Shown here piece by piece: positions 56,340-64,000 of a stretch of DNA of 64,000 bases; the stretch's first letter is position 1, and each line of letters opens with the position of its first letter. A program made the translations under genes and the position numbers. Origin of the DNA: Anastrepha obliqua (taxonomy: Eukaryota > Arthropoda > Insecta > Diptera > Tephritidae); contig NC_072895.1 of the NCBI RefSeq assembly GCF_027943255.1, forward strand, positions 39,592,001 to 39,656,000. The letters are read 5' to 3'. The notes beneath the pieces were generated by a model. The model was given only the letters and a program-made list of their open reading frames with translations, was not told the DNA's origin and did no database searches.

Positions 56340-56599
56340 TAACAAATTAGTCGATTCTTTAAACAAAAATCAGTTTTTTCGAAGGGGTTCGAATTGTCGG
56401 AAAATCGATAAAAAATTCCTCTCAGGTATGTCTTGGGAAACATCTCCTTTAAAAAATGCATTTTGAGATTTTTGATTCAGTTAAGAGATATCCTTTTCAT
56501 GGCGCCTTCCGAGATTCACTGCTTTAATTTTGGGAAAATCGTGTTCAAATGCTGCATTATTACTTGCAAATTTACTGAATAAACCAGAGGTCTAACAAG

Positions 56600-57315
56600 G
56601 TAGTATTTTAGGTCCTCATCTTTTCATTCGTTATTAATGATATTAGTAACTGTTATTTTCTACATGCTGAAGATTTGAAAATGAAGAAACTGAGGATGTT
56701 TCTATGTTGCAATTAATATAAATAATTATGGAATTTAATTCGCTCATTGGTGCAGTAACTCTGGCATCTCTCTAAATGTCAACAAATGTTTTCAAGTTAC
56801 TTTCGCCAAAACTCAAAGTGTTTTTCAGCCATCTCATAGTATTGCTAATAATTTACCTCAATCTGTTCATGAATTCAAAGATGATTTTTGACTCTCATTT
56901 TTAATTCAATTGTCGCTTTAATTTTGTTGTAACCACTTCTTACTCAATCTTCGGTTTTATACGGCGTGATAACTTGAAGTTCTCGGACTCTTACCCTCTC
57001 AAATTTCTTTTGATTTCCTTTGTTCGCTCTGGATTACAGTATACAATATTTATCTGGAGGCTGTTGTTCAGGTCGCTAAAATTCTCAAATCCTATCTCTT
57101 CCTATAATTCCTGTATGATTAGATGAGTAGAAGGTCTATACTCTCACTGCCTTTTGATTTTAGCTTAATTAAAGGAGAAATTGATTACTCATTAAGGAAC
57201 ATTCCCTTTCATGTTTCTACGCAGCACTATTATCCATTTCATTTAAAAATTGTCAGCACGAATTATGCGCGTAATGCTCCTATTGCCCCCTATCTCAAGT
57301 CCTATACTACTTGAC
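56600..57315 (+). pseudogene. LINE RT fragment, heavily decayed
   Basis: QGSILGPHLF and then HAEDLKM (for the YADDLK catalytic box) near 56605-56690 identify the RT palm. SLNVNKCFQVTFAKTQSVFF-like and FKDDFxLSFLIQ-like pieces follow to about 56900. 57123-57314 may be the C-terminal part. Very many stops. It resembles the 60.07 kb LINE (GVPQGSILVPFFF..ANDLKM). Confidence 0.55.
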
Positions 57316-59309
57316 TTTTCGGTGTCAAAGAATGAATTTTTTAAATGTATAAACTCTTGTTTTTTAATTAATTAATTTTTTTGTTCTATTTGTACTCGTA
57401 GTAATTTAAGCTCATGTTAGCTCTAAGTGGTCTGTAAAAACTATAATTATGTTTTAGACTTGAAATAAATGAACACGAAAACCACTAAAAATTATTAAAT
57501 CATGACTTTTTTCATCAAATTTGCTGAACCCCTGTTAATTATGGAATATAGCTTCATATAGATGGATGACTCGACTGGTAGTGCATCTCTTATCTTGGTT
57601 GCGTAATTTCCAGCACATTTCTGACCGCTACAGCCCGACCTGCTTTGTCGACATAACATCGATATTTAATGGCATTCTACACAAGAAAAAAGTCTGCCAC
57701 TATTTGCCTCTTGGAGACCAAATGATATCATCAAAACGGCTGGTTGTGCTACAGTTTGATTGTTTGATAGGCTTGAGGCACGGTTCGCCATTTTGTTGAA
57801 CCAAAAAATCGATCAAACTCAGATCTGTAGCTTCAGCCTATCGAGATATGCATGTGAGATATTAAGTTTTTCCACTTTTTTGAGCGTGAAAGTTTGATTT
57901 AATATGTAACTTTAAAAGAAACCAGCTGACGAAATACCCTTTATTGTCTATTAGTTCAAGAACTAGCGGTGATCAATATTTTTCAAACTAATATACTGTG
58001 GAAAGAGATGTGGAAAGTCGTAAAAATGGTGGAGAAAACCATAATATTGCCAGAAAATTGTTCACCCGCCACTTTGATGGTGCCGGTGACGTTGAGTGTG
58101 AAGACTGAAGAAAAGCTGTCAACATTACAGGTATTTCTTAATAGTTATTGGCTATGCCTCTGACGTCATACACGACTGATTGGGTGTGGGCGGTGAGTTT
58201 ATGTTCGTTTTATTATATGTTCGATGCTTATACACAACTGCAATGAAATGTACATCAACATGTATACATACACGTGCACATGTAAACTGTCACTTTCTAG
58301 GTCAGTTGTGTCGCAGAAAAAAAATCTTTGATATTAGCTTATATCATTGTGAATACATACATTCGAGATAAAAATAACAATTCTACACAGGCTTTTTGCT
58401 ATAAAAATGGCTAATTATTATTAGCACATCCGGTACTTCGCAACCAAACCATTCCTTTTGCAATCCTCTTCACATCTAATTTTCCTCTATCTTGCCTTTT
58501 ATTTTTATTTATTTTTTTAATTTAAATGGATAATGGATTTTACGAGGCTAAAAACATATTTGACGCAGTACATATGTATGTAATTAGATTATTAAATGAA
58601 TAAATAAAAATAAAAAAAACATTCGGTGGTGCAGTTTTTGGAGATGCCTTTGGCCACACGAAACAGATTATTTTATTCTCAGCCATTTGGTTAAAAGACA
58701 ATCGCGGATTGCGTTTTTTTCACTATATTGACTACAAGATTTCACGTGCTATTGGTCATTATTGATATTACTTTCACTCCCTAGGATCCACGTTCCGCAT
58801 CGGTTTAATGCTAAATGTGACGACTTCTACCGCAAGAGCCCTCTGGCTGATATAAGGCAATGAATGAAAAGCTTTGTTAGATATAATATACCGCGAAAAT
58901 CTGATTAACAACAACAATAACAGTTACATAACAATTGTAACAAATTGCCATGCGAGAGTGTGGCGTCTAAGTGTTCAAAACCATTGCCGACATTTACCAC
59001 ATTACTATGAGGGTGGGTCAAAACGTCCCTGAAAATTGAATAAAACATTTTGCATCAAGGAACGCATTTTAAGTTTCTAACTGATTCGTAAAATAGCTAT
59101 TCCCATATACCGAAGTAAGTAGACGGGAATGAAATTTTCATAAAAATGGAAAAATGTGTTTCGAATGCTCAAGAAACATTATTTTTGTGCAAAAAAAAAA
59201 AAACAAATAAAACTGTCATGCAGATACACTTGAAAAGTACTACGACTCGCTTCACCAGGGTTTACTATCAATCATCTCCTTTTTACTCCATTTCTGGAGA
59301 CGCTGAACG
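57316..59309. other. Intergenic DNA
   Basis: No exon or transposon motif recognised. 57560-57840 is relatively GC-balanced and holds a 77-codon frame without a domain; 58240-58290 is CATGTATACATACACG-type simple sequence. A 14-base A run lies near 59192-59205. Confidence 0.4.
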
Positions 59310-59640
59310 CTTAAGTCCCAACTGAGGTCGCTCCACGACCAGAAATAATCGATAAAGTCCACGGTTTGATGTTGGACGATCGATGTGTGAAGGTGTTTGG
59401 CGGTATTTAATTGCAAACTAAATGAATTTTCGCACTCCAGAGACTAAGGGATAATCAATATAATGGGCTACCCTTAATGAATTGAAGACAAAATGGCTAA
59501 GGTGAATCTGCGGGTCAAGAATGTTGCGGAGATAGTTTCTTGTGATGCGTGTGGTGTTATATGCGTCGATTACTTTGAAGAGGGTTAAACGTTTTCAGGT
59601 GGATATTACGCCGATGCGAAGCAATATCGCCGCATTTAGA
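59310..59640 (+). pseudogene. Mariner fragment, strongly decayed
   Basis: VPTEVAPRPEIIDKVHGLML and DDRCVKV (second DNA-binding unit), then TPETKG..SI.W (after the first catalytic site), and DACGVICVDYFEEG.TFSGGY near 59540-59610 (compare DSQGVIYIDYLEKGKT in intact mariners). Stops throughout; the regions of the catalytic Asp residues are missing or unreadable. Confidence 0.6.
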
Positions 59641-60069
59641 ATTCGACAGAATCAGCTGATGGGCTGACGTCACAAGGGATGTGTTTAACAAAGTTTAGCT
59701 TATGTTAGTGATATGTGACAAAAATCAACCAATGACACTTCGTCGCCGTCTAAACAACAACTGATTGGATGAGTGTGAGAATGCTTGTAAAATGATCGTG
59801 AAGAATCCGGCTGAATCTCCCAAATGACGTGGCAGCCAAAGTTCCCCGCACAAATTTCTTTTTCGCCATAGCTAAGTAGCAAATCTGCTAATTAAACATC
59901 CTTTATTACTGTGGTTGTCACTCCCTATGAGGGTGTAGAGATGCCAATTGTGATGCAACTTGTTTGGCCTTAAGATTCCCCTTCTTATTCTTAATATAGG
60001 GAAATCTCTTCATCCCTCTAATGAGCGATGATATTTAATCTCAAAATAGTTTGAGTGCCACTCTTTTTT

Positions 60070-60350
60070 CTTTAAATGGATAAAGTCGCTCCTTTTCAAT
60101 GTTGAATGTGCAGTTGTTGTCGATAATGTACCTTCTTATCCTTTCATTGCCTCTTCCGGTGTCCCTCAGGGCAGCATTTTGGTCCCTTTTTTCTTTGTAA
60201 TTTCCATTAATGACATATCTAAATGTTTCCATTTCTCTGAGTTTCTTTTATAAGCAAATGACTTAAAAATGTTTAAAACTGTACTAAGCCTGTCTGATTC
60301 ATTCAAATCTCAATAGCGTGTTAACATGGTGTGATAGGAATCTACTTCTA
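60070..60350 (+). pseudogene. LINE RT fragment, left of a nested element
   Basis: ASSGVPQGSILVPFFFVISI and NDISKCFHFSEFLL are RT palm blocks; the catalytic YADD reads stop-AND (TAAGCAAATGAC near 60253). The reading continues DLKMFKTVLSLSDSFKSQ to about 60310. The DD41D derivative copy C is inserted at 60351 and LINE sequence resumes at 61056. Confidence 0.75.
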
Positions 60351-61053
60351 CAGGGTGGGCCATATAGCGTTTGCTTTTTGAACCATCTATTTTTTTTGAG
60401 AATGGTAACACAAATGACATGTCAAATGTGTTCATAATTTACTTAAAGGTTTGACATTTACGAAATGTGACGCTATACGCTTGAACAAAATTGGGAAATA
60501 TTGAAAACCTATTTCCAAAGTGGTGAGTCTTCTTCTTCCGCGTTACAGTAAATGGCGAGCGTTACCGCGACATGCTCAACGAGTTTTTGTTTCCAAAAAT
60601 TGAAGAGGATGACATGGACGACATTTGGTTTCAACAGGACGGTGCAACTTGTCACACTGCCAAAATTTCACTCGAACTTTTGGCTACCGTTTTTGAATTC
60701 CGATATCAATTGGCCGCCTCGGAGCTGAGATTTAAACCCGTTGGACTATTTTTTGTGGGGAGCCGTTAAGGACAAATGCTATGTCAACCATCTAGAGACG
60801 ATTGGTGCTTTAAAACACGAAATCGAAGTTGCCATTCATGAAATTGGAGCCCAAACAATCGAAAATGTGCTTAAAAATTGGGTTGATCGAATGGCCTACT
60901 GTAAAACCAGTCGTGGCAGTCATTTGAACTATATTATTTTTCCTTCGTAAATGACAATGCTCAATCTTCAAAATAAAAAAAAAAGTTTGAAAAAATATTG
61001 ATTAGTTTTTTTTATAGCCGATTCAAAAAGCAAATTTTACATGGCTCACCCTA
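60351..61053 (+). mobile_element. DD41D deletion derivative, copy C
   Basis: The longest of the three copies. The left end CAGGGTGGGCCATATAGCGT then TTGCTTTTTGAACCATCTAT pairs with the complement of the right end TAGGGTGAGCCATGTAAAAT then TTGCTTTTTGAATCGGCTAT. TA flanks (60349-60350, 61054-61055). The transposase start (CGCTATACGCTTGAACAAAA) is fused to its C-terminal half at GTGGTGAGTCTTCTTCTTCC. It interrupts a LINE RT. Confidence 0.9.
60540..60950 (+). pseudogene. C-terminal half of a DD41D transposase (copy C)
   Basis: VNGERYRDMLNEFLFPKIEE, DDIWFQQDGATCHTAKISLE (second Asp), a shift after TVFEF, then LDYFLWGAVKDKCYVNHLET (third Asp), EVAIHEIGAQTIENVLKNWV and SRGSHLNYIIFPS, ending TAA at 60948-60950. 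Lacks the first-Asp region. The base composition and frame breaks match copy A, which shares the same short deletion after VFEF. Confidence 0.8.
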
Positions 61054-61055
61054 TA

Positions 61056-61190
61056 CAAAGTATCATACTAAGAAATGCTCTCATGTGTTATTTGCTCAGT
61101 CAAAGCATTTAATATCTATCTTAAATTTTATAGAGAACTCGGTTCTAAATTCTCTTAATGAAATTATTGATTTGGGACTTTGACTCTTTG
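61056..61190 (+). pseudogene. LINE RT fragment, right of the nested element
   Basis: KYHTKKCSHVLFAQSKHLIS and NSVLNSLNEIIDLGL continue the RT thumb of the LINE at 60070-60350 (the IIDLG motif precedes the post-RT region). Recognisable homology fades after about 61240. Confidence 0.6.
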
Positions 61191-61240
61191 ACGCCACTTT
61201 TCAGTTTCTTAGTTATCTGGATTTAGTCATTGCCATTGAT

Positions 61241-62884
61241 CAACACTCTCCACTTCTTCCTTGCTCCTATAGCTGTGACATAAGTCATTTAGAAGGGAAT
61301 GCCGTGCCAGAGACTTAGACAACATTCATGGTTCACCGCTTAGCCAGCTCATTTAAAACAGTTCAACATTAAATTACTACATTGGAAGAGTACCATTACA
61401 CAGCAGAGATTTAAATGCTTGCCTTACTTATCCCTTATATTGTTTTATTATTGATTTTCTCATTGTATTTGCAATTAAAGTAGGAAATGAGTATACATCT
61501 TCTCCCGCCCACGTTATATGCACCAGATTTTGATTAGCTTTAATAAATGGTTTTCAAGAAGAATACAAAAATGCATTACGATTAAATATTGAGTGACCCA
61601 CATTCTGTTTACCCGTTAACCTTTAACCTTTTCTCATAGGTAGACAGACCTCCTTCCGCCCACTGCTTATTGATTGATTTTATCTCCTTGAAGTATTGTA
61701 GTTTTGCCAAGACCAATGTAGTTGTATGTGCCAGTGTACATGTATTTGTTAATGTAATCAATGTGTGTACCAAAGAGTGTCACATATTTCATTTTCACCT
61801 ATATATGTTTGTATGCACGAGTATATGCACATTGTGTCATTCATTTAGTTATGCAAATAGATATAATTCGGTAATATCCGTGCTAATGCCTTGCTCTACG
61901 AAGTATTATATTTGTTTATGCTCCCAACCCCATCCACGCCAGCGTGGTAAGATGAGGCGTAAATGTAGAATTTTTTGTTGTTGTTATTTTTGGTGGTTGG
62001 ACCAAGTTGGCAGTGTTTCAAGCACGAATTGGCACGAAACAACAACGTAGTAGATGAATTTAGTTTTAAGACACGACCTGCGATAGTTTTCCACGACCTT
62101 CGTAATGAATGCTGAGGTCGCAAAAATGAATGCAAAAAATTTAATAGCGAAGTTTTCAAAGAAGTTATGTCCTCGTGATGTCGCCTTAATATTTAAGCAC
62201 ACATATCTACACATACACATGCATACTTATACATATTAAAATTATTAGTGACATTGTCACTGACTAGCACTTTTTCGCCGACATCGCTGCCAGTCTCAAA
62301 TGTTTGTATATTTAAATACCCGTTGTACCACAAGATAATCGCTGACAGCTCTTTGTCATAGTCTAGAGGTGGAAGTTCAAGCACAAGAAAAGCACGAGAC
62401 ATTCAACGGTGTTTTCTTAATGTCTGGCTTATTTATGATCGCCTTGGTAAAATGTACGTACAAATGTGCAGACTAAATATTTATTAATAATAAAAATTAT
62501 ATTTTTTTCAAAGCTTGGTTTTATTTCTATGCTGATTTATCTTTTGCTCTTCAGCGTTTTTATGTACAATGTTTACATAGAACTACAGGAATTATACCAA
62601 AAGGAGCGATTAAATATTTAAACGGAATTCGATTCCAAAACGGTCCAGTTTCTGATCCAATAATAACAACCTAATTAGATAGGAAAGAGGAGTGAACTGT
62701 GTGCTAAGAAAGTAAATGCCTATATATTGTGCGTATGTAGATCACATTTTCGCAATTTTTACACATTTTACTAAGAGTAAAATAAAAAATTATAATATTA
62801 AGCAAACAAACAAAAAATAAATAAATAAATAAAGCGCAATCAGAAAACCTTTAGCTTGCTTATTAATAAGAAAAGTTAAGTTTC
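61241..62884. other. Intergenic DNA
   Basis: Contains TATG-type simple sequence and one uncertain ORF on the minus strand (62193-62402, separate entry). No other feature recognised. Confidence 0.4.
62193..62402 (-). CDS. Unidentified 69-codon ORF
   Basis: ATG at 62402 opens 69 codons. The first about 50 residues have a protein-like composition (MSRAFLVLELPPLDYDKEL then SAIILWYNGYLNIQTFETGS, DVGEKVLVSDNVTNN), richer in G/C than its surroundings. The last residues (YACVCVDMCA) come from CA/TG simple sequence and are probably not coding. No family recognised, no splice partner found. It could be a host exon, a transposon scrap or chance. Confidence 0.2.
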   Translation of the reverse strand: MSRAFLVLELPPLDYDKELSAIILWYNGYLNIQTFETGSDVGEKVLVSDNVTNNFNMYKYACVCVDMCA

Positions 62885-63095
62885 AAGAGTTTTTCGAAAG
62901 TATACTTGGACTAAGTAGGCAACTGAGCAGTAAAGTCTTCTCTCGACGAACAAAACTAACACTCTACAAGGCTCTCGTCATGCCCGTCCTAAAGTATGGC
63001 GCAGAAGCTTGGACGATGACAGCATCCGATGAAACGACGCTTGGAGTGTTTGAGAGAAAGATTTTGACAATCGAAACCAGCTTAGGTGCTTGAAA
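62885..63095 (+). pseudogene. LINE post-RT fragment
   Basis: LGLSRQLSSKVFSRRTKLTL and YKALVMPVLKYGAEAWTMTA match the post-RT region of the minus-strand LINE at 22.7 kb (GLSRQLSSKVISRRTELTIY). It continues TTLGVFERKILTI and then is lost. Truncated on both sides. Confidence 0.7.
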
Positions 63096-63479
63096 GTTAA
63101 CGAGTTGATATCACGACAAAATATTTCAAATTCTTGCGTGGCTCTTAAGAGTTGATTATTTTGGATTCTACTTCCTTAACTCCACCGAATATTTTTCAAG
63201 CTTGAAAATCAGTTGAGTGAGGGTTTTCCGTTGAAATAAACTATTCACTAGCTACCGTATTTTCTTTCAAGTGATGTCACAAAGCTTTCATATTCCTTAA
63301 GAACTTACACTCTGCGACAAAATGATTCCACATTAACATTTTGATCAATTTTGACTATTTTTATTTTTATTTTTTGAATTTTCATTGTTTTTTTTAAACA
63401 AATAGCGTACTTTCTAACGGAAATCATACAAGTCCAATTTTCAGATTGTAAGCAAAAATTAGAAGCATTTCACAGTCTT

Positions 63480-63660
63480 CTCATTCCAATTAACGGTTTT
63501 TAATTAAAATTTCTAGAACTATTTTTTCGTATGCAGTTTTATAACTTATTAAATTTTAGTACAATAAAGTGCAAGTTGAAGTTGCTGAAACATCCAGTTA
63601 ACTTTTTATAATTTTTGCCTCCTTTTATACTTCCCTCCATATAACGAATGCACAATTTTT
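63480..63660. repeat. Dispersed AT-rich repeat, copy 2
   Basis: GGTTTTTAATTAAAA, ATTAAATTTTAGTACAATAA, AGTGCAAGTTGAAGTTGCTG and CTCCATATAACGAATGCAC run parallel to 9205-9355. Non-coding. Confidence 0.55.
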
Positions 63661-64000
63661 TTTATTTGGAGAGAATGAGCAGCACTGGAGCAATGCACTC
63701 CCTGCATTCCAGGTTGAAACAGAAATTTCTACTTAACCTAACCAAATTTATCCACTCAGTTCATTTACTATTGGGCCAGCATGTACGTATTGTACAAGTA
63801 CCTACTAGCGGAAAGTTACGTATACGTAGAGTGGCCCTTAGTTTGTTGCGCATGCGTAGTGTCTACTTTTTATTAAATATGACTTGCTGTATGAACACGA
63901 ATTACTTGAAACAATGAGACAATTTTTATCACCGGAATATTTAAGTAACTTTCTAAAAATAATGAAGCGTCTACTGTAAAATTTTTTTGCTACGTATCCG
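63661..64000. other. Unassigned right edge
   Basis: An 89-codon frame (63648-63917) overlaps the repeat's edge and shows no domain. No gene supported. Confidence 0.35.

Noticed and set aside
62193..62402. Possible conserved host gene
   Set aside because: Kept only as a low-confidence ORF; no splice sites, neighbours or family motif support a gene model.

Overview
The window reads as a transposon-dense, AT-rich stretch of a higher-fly (dipteran) nuclear genome, most likely a tephritid fruit fly. The pointers are a spliced insect Gdap2-type gene with GT-AG introns, TATG/CATA microsatellites, a tRNA-derived SINE, and several mariner-related elements with DD41D catalytic spacing, the signature of the 'rosa' group described from Ceratitis rosa and other tephritids. 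The species call is inference. There are no prokaryotic operons, rRNA genes, CRISPR arrays or convincing functional tRNA genes.

Layout. 0-3 kb holds a degraded relative of the TTAA-flanked element seen again at 35.75 kb, then an unfamiliar 1.24 kb element with 19-bp terminal inverted repeats (1501-2741) that carries coding remnants and a SINE. 5.7-7.0 kb is a full-length DD41D element with a single visible frameshift. 7.0-7.8 kb is a LINE RNase H tail. 8.08-8.87 kb is the only host gene I can support: the first four coding exons of Gdap2 (macro domain) on the minus strand, its last visible donor facing the transposon-filled region to the left. 11.4-12.7 kb is a mariner with an intact 346-aa transposase. 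12.9-16.2 kb holds LINE remnants (one Jockey-like). 18-19.3 kb is a second, different DD41D element with one in-frame stop and one lost catalytic residue. 20.8-27.4 kb is mostly LINE debris on both strands plus a decayed mariner. 28.5-32.7 kb contains a third DD41D lineage, a Tc1-like relic, SINEs and a 259-bp MITE derived from a DD41D element.

The right half continues in the same style. It has a TTAA-flanked non-coding element (35.75-36.48 kb) and a triple mosaic (37.1-39.25 kb) in which an old mariner is interrupted by a SINE with a 13-bp target duplication and by a 912-bp mariner relative. A DD37D-type Tc1/mariner relic lies at 40.4-41.4 kb, and LINE RNase H at 42.4-43.2 kb. At 44.8-45.8 kb is a long mariner ORF in which two catalytic Asp codons are Gly. 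At 45.94-46.90 kb a DD41D deletion derivative sits inside the tail of a SINE whose target duplication brackets both. Two more copies of that derivative lie at 54.8 and 60.35 kb, the latter splitting a LINE. A SINE with a perfect 17-bp target duplication is at 56.0 kb.

Taken together this is an intergenic/intronic transposon graveyard with at least one possibly competent element (mariner at 11.4 kb), likely trans-mobilised derivatives (DD41D MITEs, SINE) and one host gene. All coordinates and translations were read by eye; clade names finer than superfamily are recognition-based and unconfirmed by any search.
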